Made by a program: the position numbers and the translations under genes
In this document: piece by piece, positions 8,242 through 19,331 of the stretch
Layout of the letters: the number at the start of each line of letters is the position of its first letter
Position numbering within the stretch: position 1 is the first letter of the stretch
Notes under the pieces: model-generated
What the model was told of the DNA's origin: nothing
The model's database searches: none
The model's input: the letters and a program-made list of their open reading frames with translations, nothing else
Origin: Mangrovimicrobium sediminis
GTDB taxonomy: Bacteria; Pseudomonadota; Gammaproteobacteria; Pseudomonadales; Halieaceae
Length of the DNA stretch: 64,000 nt
Assembly: GCF_004745945.1 (NCBI RefSeq)
Contig: NZ_SRLE01000005.1
Location: 124,001-188,000 of the forward strand
Direction of reading: 5' to 3'

Positions 8242-8826
8242 GTGACGGCTGCGGAGACTGACCAGCAATTGGTCGCCCGTGTCAAAAAGGGTGATTCGCG
8301 GGCGTTTGATCTGCTGGTGCTGAAATACCAGCACAAGATCTTCGGCCTGATCAGCCGCTATGTGCACGACGCCGACGAGGTGCAGGACGTGGCGCAGGAA
8401 GCCTTTATCAAGGCGTATCGCGCGCTGCCCAAGTTTCGCGGCGACAGCCAGTTTTACACCTGGCTGTACCGCATCGCGGTCAATACGGCAAAAAATCACC
8501 TGGTGTCGCGTTCGCGGCGGCCACCTGGTACCGACGTCGAGGCGTCGGATGCGGAAAACTACGAGGGCGGAGCCGCCCTGCGGGACATCGAATCGCCGGA
8601 ACAGGCACTGTACGGCGAAGAGCTCAGGGCCGTGGTGGAATCCGCTATCAGCAACTTGCCGGATGAGCTGAAAACCGCGGTAACTTTGCGTGAATTCGAT
8701 GGTCTGAGTTATGAAGACATCGCCGACATCATGGATTGCCCTGTGGGCACCGTCCGCTCGCGAATTTTCCGCGCGCGTGAGGCGATCGACTTGCAGGTTC
8801 GAGCGCAGATGGAAGGGCGCTCCTGA
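8242..8826 (+). CDS. rpoE: RNA polymerase sigma factor RpoE/AlgU
   Basis: An ECF sigma factor of 194 residues that directs the envelope stress response. Region 2 is seen in DQQLVARVKKGDSRAFDLLV and DVAQEAFIKAYRALPKFRG (-10 recognition). Region 4 is LREFDGLSYEDIADIMDCPVGTVRSRIFRAREAI, with the helix-turn-helix that reads the GGAACTT box. The start is GTG, with GGGG and CCGGAG just upstream. The downstream genes mucA, mucB, rseC and mucD form the usual control unit. A matching sigma-E promoter precedes it. Confidence 0.97.
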   Translation: MTAAETDQQLVARVKKGDSRAFDLLVLKYQHKIFGLISRYVHDADEVQDVAQEAFIKAYRALPKFRGDSQFYTWLYRIAVNTAKNHLVSRSRRPPGTDVEASDAENYEGGAALRDIESPEQALYGEELRAVVESAISNLPDELKTAVTLREFDGLSYEDIADIMDCPVGTVRSRIFRAREAIDLQVRAQMEGRS

Positions 8827-8905
8827 AGGCCGGGAATGGCAAGGTTGAAAAGTACGGTTGAACCGATACTCTTGGATAGACGCACCAGGTGCGGAGGATC
8901 GACAA

Positions 8906-9505
8906 ATGAGTGAACGCTTGCGGGAATCGCTGTCCGCCATGCTGGACGATGAAGCCAACGAGCTTGAAATCCAGAGGGTGATCAAGGCGCTGGACCAGGA
9001 CCCGGAATTGCGCGAGACCTGGCGCCGCTACCAGGCGATCCGCACGGCGGTCACCGACCACGGCGTGAGCCACCTGCAACTCGACATTTCCAGTCGCGTG
9101 CGCGAGGCGCTCGACAGCCAGGAAAGCCCCGCTGTGGCGAGCCTTGGCCAGCGGCTGCGCAAACCCTTTGCCAGTTTTGCCGTGGCCGCCTCGGTTGCCG
9201 CAACCGTGGTGATCGGCGGCCAGCAACTGGCCACGCTCGATGCCGAAGATCCCTACGGGGTTGAGACCGCCTCCAGCGGCGGCGTCTCCCCGGTTGGCCT
9301 GATCAACAGCGTGGGTGCGGTTCCAGTGCGGGCCAGTTTCGGCACGCAGCCGGTGCCTGTGACCCAGGCCTCGGCGCGCAACGCCTACGAGGAACTCGCG
9401 CGCCAACGCATGCAGTTGTACCTGCAGGAGCACGCCGAACACGCCGCCCTCAACTCCCCGGACGGTTTGATCCCCTTTGCGCGTGTCCCTGAAATCCAGG
9501 AGTAG
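8906..9505 (+). CDS. mucA: Anti-sigma-E factor RseA/MucA
   Basis: An inner-membrane anti-sigma factor of 199 residues that holds RpoE inactive until it is cut by regulated proteolysis. The cytoplasmic domain RESLSAMLDDEANELEIQRVI (residues 6-26) is the sigma-binding region typical of RseA/MucA. A single transmembrane segment spans about residues 88-105, followed by a periplasmic tail rich in Q and E. The ATG at 8906 has GGAGGA eight bases upstream; an earlier in-frame start adds 16 residues of no family character. MucB (next gene) would bind the periplasmic tail. Confidence 0.92.
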   Translation: MSERLRESLSAMLDDEANELEIQRVIKALDQDPELRETWRRYQAIRTAVTDHGVSHLQLDISSRVREALDSQESPAVASLGQRLRKPFASFAVAASVAATVVIGGQQLATLDAEDPYGVETASSGGVSPVGLINSVGAVPVRASFGTQPVPVTQASARNAYEELARQRMQLYLQEHAEHAALNSPDGLIPFARVPEIQE

Positions 9506-9512
9506 TTCCCGC

Positions 9513-10472
9513 ATGGCCGGCTTGCGGTCCAAGAGCTGGAAAAATTTCGTTTTCGCCCTGCCGGCTGCCTTCCTGCTGCCGGCGCTCGTGTTTGCGGGTG
9601 ATTGCCCGGAAGTCGATCTCGAGGCTATCAAATGGCTCGACCGCATGACCCGCAGTGTCGACGAGGTGAGCTATCACGGGGTTGTCACCTTCCAGCGCGA
9701 TGGCCAGGACATGCAGGTCATGCAGGTCTCGCGCGTGGTGGACGGTGACACCAGTTTCGAACGACTCACCCAACTCACCGGCCAGGGCGCAGAAATCCTG
9801 CGTGCCTCGCACCCCCTGCAGTGCGTACACCCCGGCCACAAACTGCTGCGCATGGGCCAGGACCTGCAGGATGGCGAGTGCGGCCTGTCGCGACTTTATC
9901 GTTTCCGCGTGACCGAGGGTGAAAGGGTGGCGGGCCGCAAGGCCGTGCGCCTCGAGGTCGCCCCCCGCGACCTGTATCGCTATGGGTATATCCTCGAACT
10001 CGATCGCCGCACCGGCCTGCTGCTGAAGTCGGTGACCGTGGGGCGCGGCAGCCGCATGCTGGAAAAATTCCAGTTCGCCGATATCGCCTATAATTCGCGG
10101 CTCCCGGAGGGCGCCGAGATCAACCTCGTGCACGAGGCCGAGCACCCCGCTCCCGGGGAGGCCCGCGAGGAGCGCAGCCTGCCGCAGGCCTGGCAGGTCG
10201 GCTGGTTGCCGCGGGGCTTCACCGCCACCGATACGCCGCTGCCCAATGCGGCGCGGCGGACGTTCACCGACGGCCTCGCCGTGTTCTCCATCTTCATCGA
10301 GGAACTGGACCGCTCGATCCGGCCCGGTGAGGGCGTGGTTCGTTCCGGCAGCACGACCTCCTACACCCGGGGCATGAATGTGGGTGACGAACCGGTGCTG
10401 GTCACTGTCGTCGGCGAGATTCCCGTCAACACCGCGCGCATGGTCGCGGACTCCGTAGCCTGGACCCATTGA
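9513..10472 (+). CDS. mucB: Periplasmic sigma-E regulator RseB/MucB
   Basis: A periplasmic protein of 319 residues that binds the MucA tail and shields it from the site-1 protease, releasing it on envelope stress. The signal peptide is clear (KSWKNFVFALPAAFLLPALVFAG). The mature part contains WLDRMTRSVDEVSYHGVVTFQRDGQ, a family hallmark related to the LolA fold, and a smaller C-terminal domain from about residue 215 (LPQAWQVGWLPRGFT). I chose ATG 9513 because AGGAG lies ten bases upstream; a TTG 12 codons earlier overlaps mucA. Confidence 0.93.
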   Translation: MAGLRSKSWKNFVFALPAAFLLPALVFAGDCPEVDLEAIKWLDRMTRSVDEVSYHGVVTFQRDGQDMQVMQVSRVVDGDTSFERLTQLTGQGAEILRASHPLQCVHPGHKLLRMGQDLQDGECGLSRLYRFRVTEGERVAGRKAVRLEVAPRDLYRYGYILELDRRTGLLLKSVTVGRGSRMLEKFQFADIAYNSRLPEGAEINLVHEAEHPAPGEAREERSLPQAWQVGWLPRGFTATDTPLPNAARRTFTDGLAVFSIFIEELDRSIRPGEGVVRSGSTTSYTRGMNVGDEPVLVTVVGEIPVNTARMVADSVAWTH

Positions 10473-10473
10473 G

Positions 10474-10959
10474 ATGCTGCTGGAAAGTGGACGGGTCGTG
10501 GCGGTGGATGCCGACAGCGTCTGGGTGGAGACCGTGCGCAAGAGCACCTGCGGCAGCTGCAGTCTGCAAAAGGGTTGCGGGCACAGCCTGATGGAGCGGC
10601 TCGCTCCCGGCCACCGCCCGCTGGTGCGCGTCCTTCCGGGCCGCCTGCAACCGGCGGACTGCCAGGTGGATGACGAGGTCCAGATCAGCATTCCGGAATC
10701 CGTCCTGCTGCGCGGCTCAGCGCTGGTCTACGTGCTTCCCCTGCTGGCGATGCTGGCCGGCGGCGCTGGCGCCGCGGCTGTGTTTCCCGCCAGTGCCGAC
10801 GCGTCTGCCGCGCTGGGCGCAGTGCTCGGCATGGGTGCCGGGTTTGCCCTGGTGCGGGCACATGCGCGCCGGCACCGCGACGATCCCGGCCTGCAGCCGA
10901 GCCTCGAGCGCCTGCTGCGCCGCGCCGGCGCGCCAGGCGTCCAGCTGCAACAGTTGTAA
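10474..10959 (+). CDS. rseC: RseC/MucC family membrane protein
   Basis: A 161-residue integral membrane protein of the sigma-E operon, also linked to SoxR reduction. The N-terminal domain has the cysteine cluster TCGSCSLQKGCG (near residue 25), which could bind an Fe-S cluster or metal. It is followed by two transmembrane helices (ALVYVLPLLAMLAGGAGAAAVF and ALGAVLGMGAGFALVRA) and a basic tail. The gene starts one base after the mucB stop, so the two are tightly coupled. Its exact mechanism in the stress response is not settled. Confidence 0.88.
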   Translation: MLLESGRVVAVDADSVWVETVRKSTCGSCSLQKGCGHSLMERLAPGHRPLVRVLPGRLQPADCQVDDEVQISIPESVLLRGSALVYVLPLLAMLAGGAGAAAVFPASADASAALGAVLGMGAGFALVRAHARRHRDDPGLQPSLERLLRRAGAPGVQLQQL

Positions 10960-11014
10960 AAGCGCCCTGGCGACCCTATCTCTCTCCTGTAAACAGTATC
11001 CCTGGAAAGCAAGC

Positions 11015-12415
<1,401 letters not shown>

Positions 12416-12425
12416 GGGACCCGCT

Positions 12426-12458
12426 GCCCGTTCCCCGGCGCGATAGCCGGGGGCGGGC
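12426..12458 (+). terminator. GC-rich hairpin between mucD and lepA
   Basis: GCCCG-CCCCGGC (12426-12439) pairs with GCCGGGG-CGGGC (12446-12458) around a short loop, eleven bases after the mucD stop. Only three Ts follow, so termination would be partial and some read-through into lepA is likely. Confidence 0.5.
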
Positions 12459-12466
12459 CTTTGGGG

Positions 12467-12472
12467 TACAAT
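12467..12472 (+). promoter_or_regulatory. Candidate -10 box for lepA
   Basis: TACAAT (five of six consensus bases) lies just after the mucD hairpin and about 100 bases before the lepA GTG. No convincing -35 is visible. Confidence 0.35.
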
Positions 12473-12571
12473 CGCGCGTTTTTTGGTGAGCCGCCGGATC
12501 GCGCTCGCTGTGGCTCCGGATGCCCGGCGGGGGATACGGCGCCCAGCAACCGTTTTTCAGGCCCGTAACGA

Positions 12572-14371
12572 GTGAGCGACCTCCAACACATCCGCAATTT
12601 CTCCATCATTGCCCATATCGACCACGGCAAGTCCACTCTCGCGGATCGTTTCATCCAGCACTGTGGCGGCCTCAGCGATCGGGAAATGGCGGCCCAGGTC
12701 CTCGATTCCATGGATATCGAGCGCGAGCGCGGCATTACCATCAAGGCGCAGAGCGTGACCCTGGACTACACCGCGCGCAACGGCGAGGTCTACGAGCTCA
12801 ATTTCATCGATACCCCCGGCCACGTCGACTTCTCCTACGAGGTGTCGCGCTCGCTGGCCGCCTGTGAAGGCGCCCTGCTGGTGGTCGATGCGGCCCAGGG
12901 CGTCGAGGCCCAGTCGGTGGCCAACTGTTACACCGCTATCGAGCAGGGCCTGGAAGTCCTGCCGATTCTCAACAAGATGGACCTGCCCCAGGCCGACCCG
13001 GACCGGGTAGCGCAGGAAATCGAGAACATCATCGGTATCGACGCCTCCGGCGCGTGTCGGGTCAGCGCCAAGTCCGGCCTGGGTATCGAGGACGCCCTCG
13101 AGTACCTGGTGGAGCAGATTCCCCCCCCCGAGGGCGACCGCGACGCGCCCCTGCAGGCGCTGATCATCGACTCCTGGTTCGACAACTACCTGGGAGTGGT
13201 CTCGTTGGTGCGGGTGAAGCAGGGTGTGCTGAGCAAGGGTGACAAGATTGTCGCCAAGTCCCTGGGCAAGGCGCACCAGGTGGATAACGTCGGCATCTTT
13301 ACGCCCAAGCGGGTCGAGCGCAAATGCCTGCAGGCGGGCGAAGTGGGCTTTGTCGTTGCCGGCATCAAGGACATTCACGGTGCGCCGGTGGGCGACACCC
13401 TGGTTCACGACAAGAACCCGGGCGTCCCTGCACTGCCAGGTTTCCAGCGGGTCAAGCCGCAGGTCTACGCGGGCATTTTCACCGTGTCCTCGGATGACTA
13501 CGAGGACTTCCGCGAGGCGCTGGCCAAGCTCACGCTCAACGATGCCTCGCTGTTCTACGAGCCCGAGACCTCGGATGCCCTCGGTTTCGGTTTCCGCTGC
13601 GGCTTTCTCGGCATGCTGCACATGGAGATCATCCAGGAGCGCCTGGAGCGCGAATACGACCTCGACCTGATCACCACCGCGCCCACGGTGATCTACGAGA
13701 TCGTGAAAAAAACCGGCGAGGTGATCCAGGTGGATAACCCCTCGTCGCTGCCGGACCCGGGCGATATCGAGGAGATGCGCGAGCCCATCGCACGCTGCAA
13801 TATCCTGGTGCCCCAGGACTACCTGGGCAGCGTCATCACCCTGTGTGTGGAGAAGCGCGGCACGCAGGTCGACATGCAGTTCCTCGGCACCCAGGTGCAG
13901 GTGACCTACGATATTCCCATGGCCGAGGTGGTGTTAGACTTTTTCGACAAGCTGAAGTCTGTCAGCCGCGGCTACGCCTCCCTGGATTACAGCTTTGAGC
14001 GTTTCGAGGCGGCCAGCCTGTCGCGGCTCGACGTCCTGATCAACGGCGAGCGCGTGGATGCGCTCGCCATCATCGTGCATCGCGACCAGGTGCAGTATCG
14101 CGGGCGGGCCCTGACCGAAAAAATGAAGGAACTGATTCCGCGGCAGATGTTTGACGTCGCCATCCAGGCGGCTGTCGGCAGCAAGGTGGTGGCGCGGCAG
14201 ACGGTCAAGGCGCTGCGCAAGAACGTCACGGCCAAGTGCTATGGCGGCGACGTTACGCGTAAGCGCAAACTGCTGGAAAAACAAAAAGCGGGCAAGAAAC
14301 GCATGAAACAGGTTGGCCGTGTGGAAATTCCACAGTCGGCCTTCCTCGCCGTACTCAAGGTGGACAGCTGA
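12572..14371 (+). CDS. lepA: Elongation factor 4 (LepA)
   Basis: A ribosome-associated translational GTPase of 599 residues that acts on stalled or mis-translocated ribosomes and on initiation. The G motifs are clear: AHIDHGKST (G1), [10 protein letters not shown] (G2), DTPGHVDF (G3) and NKMD (G4). The C-terminal signature [19 protein letters not shown] identifies LepA rather than EF-G. The start is GTG. The stop overlaps the lepB start (TGATG), so lepA and lepB are translationally coupled, as in other Gammaproteobacteria. A nine-C run near 13130 does not disturb the frame. Confidence 0.97.
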   Translation: MSDLQHIRNFSIIAHIDHGKSTLADRFIQHCGGLSDREMAAQVLDSMDIERERGITIKAQSVTLDYTARNGEVYELNFIDTPGHVDFSYEVSRSLAACEGALLVVDAAQGVEAQSVANCYTAIEQGLEVLPILNKMDLPQADPDRVAQEIENIIGIDASGACRVSAKSGLGIEDALEYLVEQIPPPEGDRDAPLQALIIDSWFDNYLGVVSLVRVKQGVLSKGDKIVAKSLGKAHQVDNVGIFTPKRVERKCLQAGEVGFVVAGIKDIHGAPVGDTLVHDKNPGVPALPGFQRVKPQVYAGIFTVSSDDYEDFREALAKLTLNDASLFYEPETSDALGFGFRCGFLGMLHMEIIQERLEREYDLDLITTAPTVIYEIVKKTGEVIQVDNPSSLPDPGDIEEMREPIARCNILVPQDYLGSVITLCVEKRGTQVDMQFLGTQVQVTYDIPMAEVVLDFFDKLKSVSRGYASLDYSFERFEAASLSRLDVLINGERVDALAIIVHRDQVQYRGRALTEKMKELIPRQMFDVAIQAAVGSKVVARQTVKALRKNVTAKCYGGDVTRKRKLLEKQKAGKKRMKQVGRVEIPQSAFLAVLKVDS

Positions 14372-15219
14372 TGAGCGGAATGAACATCGATTTTCCCCTG
14401 ATTCTCACCATCCTGGTGGCAGGGTCGGGACTGATCTGGCTGCTCGACGCCATGTTCCTGGCCCCGGGTCGGCGCCGCATGGTTGCCGAACTGGTGCAGC
14501 AGTATCCCAATCATGCGGATCCCGGTCACCCGCAGGCGGCGCAATTCCAGGCGCGAGTCGCCGATGGTGCCAGCGAACCGATCCTGGTGGAGTACGCGCG
14601 TTCGTTTTTTCCGGTCCTGCTGCTGATCTACGTACTGCGCTCGTTCATTGTCGAGCCGTTCCAGATTCCGTCGTCGTCGATGGTGCCCACCCTGGAGGTG
14701 GGGGATTACATCCTGGTCAACAAGTTCACCTATGGCATACGCCTGCCCGTGGTGCGTACCAAGGTCATCGATGTCAGTGAGCCCAGGCACGGTGACGTCA
14801 TGGTGTTTTTTCCGCCGCACCAGAACGAAACCTACTACATCAAACGGGTGATCGGCGTGCCCGGCGACCTCGTCGAGTACCGCGACAAGATCCTTTATGT
14901 TAACGGCGAACAGGTCAGCCGCGAGGAAGTCGCGGTGGTGCCGGGACCCTACATGCGCCTGCGCCTCGGCATCGAGGAGCATGGCGATGCGCGCTATACC
15001 ATGCAGGTCAACGACGCGAGTCCGGCGCTCGATTTCTCCGTGGTAGTCAAGCCCGGACACTACTTCATGATGGGCGACAATCGTGACAATTCTTCGGACA
15101 GCCGTGTTTGGGGTCAGGTCCCCGAAGAGGATATAGTAGGCAGGGCTTTCGCCATCTGGATGCATTGGGAGTCGTTTCTCAGCGTGCCCAGTTTCAGCCG
15201 CGTTGGCCTCATAGAATGA
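14371..15219 (+). CDS. lepB: Signal peptidase I
   Basis: An inner-membrane serine-lysine protease of 282 residues that removes Sec and Tat signal peptides. Two N-terminal membrane helices (ILTILVAGSGLIWLLDAMFL and FPVLLLIYVLRSFIV) precede the periplasmic catalytic domain. The nucleophile is in FQIPSSSMVPTLEVGDYI. The catalytic lysine is in YYIKRVIGVPGD, and box E is GDNRDNSSDSRVWGQV. It overlaps lepA by one base and is followed closely by the DUF4845 gene. Confidence 0.97.
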   Translation: MSGMNIDFPLILTILVAGSGLIWLLDAMFLAPGRRRMVAELVQQYPNHADPGHPQAAQFQARVADGASEPILVEYARSFFPVLLLIYVLRSFIVEPFQIPSSSMVPTLEVGDYILVNKFTYGIRLPVVRTKVIDVSEPRHGDVMVFFPPHQNETYYIKRVIGVPGDLVEYRDKILYVNGEQVSREEVAVVPGPYMRLRLGIEEHGDARYTMQVNDASPALDFSVVVKPGHYFMMGDNRDNSSDSRVWGQVPEEDIVGRAFAIWMHWESFLSVPSFSRVGLIE

Positions 15220-15253
15220 CACTATAAATTCGGTTGACGTGGAGGGCGGGGAA

Positions 15254-15637
15254 ATGCGTACACCGCAGCGCCAGAGGGGCATATCCGTACCGAGCATGAT
15301 TGTGCTCGGTATTCTTATCGGGTTTTACGGTCTGTGTATCGTCAAGATGTGGCCGCACTATTACGAGTACCTGACCGTCAAGAATATTGTCGAAACTGCC
15401 TCGGCGGAGTTCGAGCCCGGCCGGACCACCCTGGGCGACATCCGCCGCCGCGTCGACGCCATGTTCAACACCAACCGCGTTGAAGGTATCACCGCCAAAG
15501 ATGTCGAGGTCTACAACAAAAAAGGCGTGACCTATATCGACGCCAGCTACGAGGCCCGCGTGCACATCGCGTGGCGCATCGACGCGCTGCTGGTTTTTGA
15601 TGACCTGCTTTACGAAGCGGGGAAGACCCCCGACTGA
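15254..15637 (+). CDS. DUF4845 single-pass membrane protein
   Basis: A 127-residue protein with a basic N-terminus (MRTPQRQRGISVP) and one membrane helix (MIVLGILIGFYGLCIVKMW), followed by a small exported domain (HYYEYLTVKNIVETASAEF to VHIAWRIDALLVFDD). The N-terminal GISVPSMIVLGILIGFY recalls pseudopilin-like proteins. This family is regularly found between lepB and rnc in Gammaproteobacteria, and its function is unknown. ATG 15254 has a strong GGAGGG-GGGGA site, so I preferred it over a GTG 15 bases upstream. Confidence 0.85.
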   Translation: MRTPQRQRGISVPSMIVLGILIGFYGLCIVKMWPHYYEYLTVKNIVETASAEFEPGRTTLGDIRRRVDAMFNTNRVEGITAKDVEVYNKKGVTYIDASYEARVHIAWRIDALLVFDDLLYEAGKTPD

Positions 15638-15642
15638 ATGCG

Positions 15643-16338
15643 GTGACCGGCGACCAGCAGCATCAGCGGGCGAGCCTGGAACGCCGACTGGGCCACCAGT
15701 TCGTCGATGCCGGATTGCTCACGCTCGCCCTGACCCACCGCAGCGCCGGCAGCCAGAACAACGAACGCCTGGAGTTTCTCGGCGACTCGGTGGTGAACCA
15801 CATCATCGCCGAGTACATCTACGACAAGTTTCCGGACGCCCACGAGGGCGAACTCAGCCGTATCCGCGCTTCGCTGGTGAAGGGCGATACCCTGGCCGCG
15901 CTTGCCGCGGAGCTGTCGCTGGGCGACCACCTGGTGCTGGGCAGCGGCGAGCGCAAGAGCGGTGGGCGGCGGCGTAGTTCGATCCTTGCGGATGCGCTGG
16001 AGGCGGTGGCCGGTGCCATCCTCCTCGACGCGGACCTGGAGTGTTGCCGACGCTGCGTCGTCGCCTGGTTTGGCGCGCGCCTGGAAGAACTCAGCCTGGA
16101 CGCGGTGGCCAAGGACGCCAAGACCCGCTTGCAGGAAATCCTGCAGGGCCGCGGTCGCCCGCTGCCGGAGTACGAGTTGCTCGGCGTGCTGGGCGACGAT
16201 CACAACCAGCGCTTCCATGTCGCCTGCCGCGTGGCGCGTCCCAATTTCGTCGTCGAGGGCTCCGGCAGCAGTCGGCGCAAGGCGGAGCAGGCCGCCGCCA
16301 GCGTGGCGCTGGACAGGCTGGAATCCCATGACCGCTGA
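15643..16338 (+). CDS. rnc: Ribonuclease III
   Basis: Double-strand-specific endonuclease (231 residues) that processes ribosomal RNA precursors and structured mRNAs. The catalytic signature [13 protein letters not shown] (residues 43-55) holds the metal-binding carboxylates, with the second acidic pair in [13 protein letters not shown]. The C-terminal double-stranded RNA binding domain is [21 protein letters not shown] to [13 protein letters not shown]. The start is GTG, five bases after the DUF4845 stop. Its end overlaps the start of era by 11 bases, the usual rnc-era coupling. Confidence 0.97.
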   Translation: MTGDQQHQRASLERRLGHQFVDAGLLTLALTHRSAGSQNNERLEFLGDSVVNHIIAEYIYDKFPDAHEGELSRIRASLVKGDTLAALAAELSLGDHLVLGSGERKSGGRRRSSILADALEAVAGAILLDADLECCRRCVVAWFGARLEELSLDAVAKDAKTRLQEILQGRGRPLPEYELLGVLGDDHNQRFHVACRVARPNFVVEGSGSSRRKAEQAAASVALDRLESHDR

Positions 16339-17227
16339 ACAGCAACGCTGCGGCTATGTCGCGATCGTCGGCCGCCCCAACGTGGGCAAGTCCACCTTGC
16401 TCAATCACCTGCTCGGGCAGAAGATCAGTATCACCTCGCGCAAACCGCAGACTACCCGCCACCAGGTCCTCGGTATCAAGACCGAGGGCCAGCACCAGAT
16501 CATCTACGTGGACACCCCCGGCCTGCACCGCGATGGCGGCAAGGCAATCAATCGCTACATGAACCGGGCGGCGAGTTCCGCCCTGCGCGACGTGGACGTC
16601 GTCGTATTCGTCGTCGACCGCACCGCCTGGACCGAGGAAGACGAGATGGTGCTGGAGCAGGTTGCCGCTGTCGGCGTCCCGGTCCTGCTGGCGGTCAACA
16701 AGGTCGATCTGCTGGCGGACAAGGCCGTCCTGCTGCCGCAACTGGAGGCGCTGGCGGCGCGCGGCAAGTTCGAGGCGATCATTCCGCTGTCGGCCCTGCG
16801 CGATCACAATGTCGCCGAACTGGAGCGCGAGATTCTGCGCTTCCTGCCGGAGTCGGTGCATTTCTTTCCCGAGGAACAGATCACCGACCGCAGCCAGCGT
16901 TTTCTCGCCGCCGAGATCGTGCGCGAGAAAATCATGCGCCAACTGGGCGACGAACTGCCGTACTCGGTCACCGTCGAGATCGAGGAGTTCGCCCTGGAGG
17001 GCGCCACCGTACACATCTCCGCGCTGATTTACGTCGAACGCGACGGGCAGAAGCGCATCGTTATCGGCACAGGGGGAGAGCGCCTGCGCAGCATCGGCAC
17101 CGAGGCGCGGCGCGACATGGAGCGGCTGTTCGACTGCAAGGTGATGCTGCGCCTGTGGGTCAAGGTGCGCAGCGGCTGGTCGGATGACGAGCGCGCCCTG
17201 CGTAGCCTGGGCTACGACGATACCTGA
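16328..17227 (+). CDS. era: GTPase Era
   Basis: An essential GTPase (299 residues) that binds the 3' end of 16S rRNA and helps mature the small ribosomal subunit. G1 is [16 protein letters not shown], the switch I region is [15 protein letters not shown]3 is DTPGLH and G4 is NKVD. The C-terminal KH RNA-binding domain contains [24 protein letters not shown]. It overlaps rnc, and recO follows after 20 bases. All visible features are standard for the family. Confidence 0.97.
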   Translation: MTAEQQRCGYVAIVGRPNVGKSTLLNHLLGQKISITSRKPQTTRHQVLGIKTEGQHQIIYVDTPGLHRDGGKAINRYMNRAASSALRDVDVVVFVVDRTAWTEEDEMVLEQVAAVGVPVLLAVNKVDLLADKAVLLPQLEALAARGKFEAIIPLSALRDHNVAELEREILRFLPESVHFFPEEQITDRSQRFLAAEIVREKIMRQLGDELPYSVTVEIEEFALEGATVHISALIYVERDGQKRIVIGTGGERLRSIGTEARRDMERLFDCKVMLRLWVKVRSGWSDDERALRSLGYDDT

Positions 17228-17247
17228 GCGAACGGCGGGTCTCACCC

Positions 17248-17970
17248 ATGCGCGCGCAACTGCAGCCGGCCTACATTCTTCACCAGCGCCCCTACCGAGA
17301 TACCAGTCTTTTACTCGAGGTGTTTACCGCCACGCAGGGGCGTATCAGCCTGGTGGGCAAGGGTGTGCGGCGCCGCGCGCGCGGCGGTTCTGTCGCTGCG
17401 CTGCTGCAGCCTTTCACGCCGTTGCTGCTGTCATTCAGTGGTCGCAGCGAGCTGAAGAACCTCAACCAGGTGGAGCCCGCAGGTGCTGCACGCGCGCTGC
17501 GCGGGGATTTCCTGTTCAGCGGTATGTACCTCAACGAGTTGCTGGTACGCCTGTTGCATAGAAATGACCCGCACCCGGCCCTGTTTGCGGCCTACGGACT
17601 CGCACTGGAGGCGCTGGAGCGCCGGGAGGAAATGGACGGTGTACTGCGCCGTTTCGAGTTGGGCTTGCTGGACGAACTCGGGTACAGTTTCTCGCTGGTC
17701 GAGGATGGTCGTTCCGGCGAACCGCTCGACGCGCAGGCCTGGTATGGCTTCGAGTCCGATGTCGGCCTGGTGCGCGCGGCGCCCGGCGCCGCGCCGGTAT
17801 TTCACGGCGGCGATCTGCTGGCCGCCGCACAGGGGGATTTCGGCGGAGCGGCGGGGCAGACCGCCAAGCGACTCATGCGCCTGGCGCTGGCCGCCCATCT
17901 CGGCGACACACCGCTGCACAGTCGCGAGTTGTTCAGGGCGCGTCGGGCAGCGCCAGTGGAGGATGGATGA
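17248..17970 (+). CDS. recO: DNA repair protein RecO
   Basis: Recombination mediator (240 residues) that with RecR loads RecA onto SSB-coated gaps. The N-terminal OB fold begins QPAYILHQRPYRDTSLLLEVFT, a strong RecO signature, followed by GRISLVGKGVRR. The helical C-terminal domain includes FLFSGMYLNELLVRLLHRND and RRFELGLLDELGYSFSL. As in other Gammaproteobacteria, it has no obvious zinc cysteines. Its last bases overlap acpS by four (ATGA). In Pseudomonas and E. coli pdxJ sits between recO and acpS; here it is missing. Confidence 0.95.
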   Translation: MRAQLQPAYILHQRPYRDTSLLLEVFTATQGRISLVGKGVRRRARGGSVAALLQPFTPLLLSFSGRSELKNLNQVEPAGAARALRGDFLFSGMYLNELLVRLLHRNDPHPALFAAYGLALEALERREEMDGVLRRFELGLLDELGYSFSLVEDGRSGEPLDAQAWYGFESDVGLVRAAPGAAPVFHGGDLLAAAQGDFGGAAGQTAKRLMRLALAAHLGDTPLHSRELFRARRAAPVEDG

Positions 17971-18338
17971 TCGCAGTCGGTACGGATATTTTGCGTTTTG
18001 CGCGCATCGACGCGGTGCTGGAGCGCCAGGGCGCGCGCTTCGTGGAGCGTATCCTCACCCCGGAAGAGCGCGGCGAGTACGCCGCCAGCAAGCGCCCGGG
18101 CAATCTCCTGGCCAAGCGTTTTGCCGCCAAGGAGGCGGTGGCCAAGGCGCTGGGGACGGGTATCGGTCGCGGGGTCAGCTGGCAGGATATCCGCATCGAC
18201 CACGACGCCCAGGGTGCCCCCCTGGTGGTACTGAGCGGCGGTGCCCTGCGCGTGGCGCAGTCCCGCGGCGGCAGCCGGGTGGCGTTGAGCCTGGCGGACG
18301 AAACTGACTGCGTGGTCGCTTTTGCGATACTCGCCTGA
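17967..18338 (+). CDS. acpS: Holo-[acyl-carrier-protein] synthase
   Basis: Transfers 4'-phosphopantetheine from coenzyme A to acyl carrier protein, activating it for fatty acid synthesis. The 123-residue length is typical. The two family motifs are AVGTDILRFARI (residues 3-14, metal-binding Asp) and LLAKRFAAKEAVAKALGTGI (with the catalytic Glu and Lys). It overlaps recO by four bases and ends the rnc-era-recO-acpS block. About 100 bases without an obvious terminator separate it from cysM. Confidence 0.96.
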   Translation: MIAVGTDILRFARIDAVLERQGARFVERILTPEERGEYAASKRPGNLLAKRFAAKEAVAKALGTGIGRGVSWQDIRIDHDAQGAPLVVLSGGALRVAQSRGGSRVALSLADETDCVVAFAILA

Positions 18339-18436
18339 CGCGCGGGCCAGCGTCGCGCGGTCTGCAACCAGGACTGCGGTGCGCGGCTCATCGCAACACG
18401 TTACACTGCCAGCCGGACAGCGGTGCTTACAATTTT

Positions 18437-19330
18437 ATGCGTGACTATCCCACCATCGAAGCCTGCATCGGCAATACACCCCTGGTTCGCCTACAGCGCA
18501 TGCAGGGGAAGACCAGCAACACCCTGTTGCTCAAGCTGGAGGGCACCAACCCCGCCGGTTCGGTGAAGGACCGCCCGGCCCTGAGTATGATCAGCCAGGC
18601 CGAGGCGCGCGGTGACATCCGCCCGGGGGATACCCTGATCGAGGCCACCAGCGGCAACACGGGCATCGCCCTGGCCATGGCGGCGGCGATTCGCGGCTAC
18701 CGCATGGTGCTGATCATGCCCGCGCACATGTCCGACGAGCGCAAGCAGGCGATGGCCGCCTACGGCGCCGAACTCGTCGAAGTGAGCCAGGCCGAGGGTA
18801 TGGAGGGCGCCCGCGACCTCGCGCTGGCCATGGCCGAACGCGGTGAGGGTCGCGTGCTCGACCAGTTCGCCAACCCGGACAACCCGCGCGCCCACCTCAC
18901 TGGTACCGGTCCTGAGTTGTGGGAGCAGACCGGCGGGACGATCACCCACCTGGTCAGTTCGATGGGAACCACCGGCACCATCATGGGCTGCTCCGCCTAC
19001 CTCAAGCAGCGCAATCCCGACCTCCAGATCGTTGGCCTGCAGCCCGAGGACGGCTCCAGTATCCCCGGCATACGGCGCTGGCCCGAGGCCTACCTGCCGG
19101 CCATCTACGACGCCGCCCGCGTCGACCGCGTGCTGGATATCTCCCAGGAGGAATCCGAAACTACCATGCGCCGGCTGGCTGCCGAGGAGGGCATCTTCTG
19201 CGGAGTGTCCTCCGGTGGCGCAGTGGCCGGTGCATTGCGCCTCTCACAGGAGCTCGAGGACGCGGTGATCGTTGCGATTATTTGCGACCGCGGGGACCGC
19301 TATCTCTCCACCGGGGTATTCGGCGGCTGA
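18437..19330 (+). CDS. cysM: Cysteine synthase B
   Basis: A PLP enzyme (297 residues) that makes cysteine from O-acetylserine and sulfide or thiosulfate. The PLP lysine is in NPAGSVKDRPAL, and the substrate loop is EATSGNTGIALA. The short length and sequences such as GTGPELWEQTGGTITHLVSSMGTTGT favour CysM over CysK. The ATG has no clear ribosome binding site in front, which is unusual among its neighbours. relA starts one base after its stop, and this pairing is seen in pseudomonads, where rlmD is usually between them. It links functionally to the sulfate genes at 59-64 kb. Confidence 0.94.
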   Translation: MRDYPTIEACIGNTPLVRLQRMQGKTSNTLLLKLEGTNPAGSVKDRPALSMISQAEARGDIRPGDTLIEATSGNTGIALAMAAAIRGYRMVLIMPAHMSDERKQAMAAYGAELVEVSQAEGMEGARDLALAMAERGEGRVLDQFANPDNPRAHLTGTGPELWEQTGGTITHLVSSMGTTGTIMGCSAYLKQRNPDLQIVGLQPEDGSSIPGIRRWPEAYLPAIYDAARVDRVLDISQEESETTMRRLAAEEGIFCGVSSGGAVAGALRLSQELEDAVIVAIICDRGDRYLSTGVFGG

Positions 19331-19331
19331 T

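Noticed and set aside
13122-13131. C-run in lepA as a possible slippage or frameshift site
   Set aside because: The frame continues through it without a break (QIPPPEGDR) and the protein has the normal full length.
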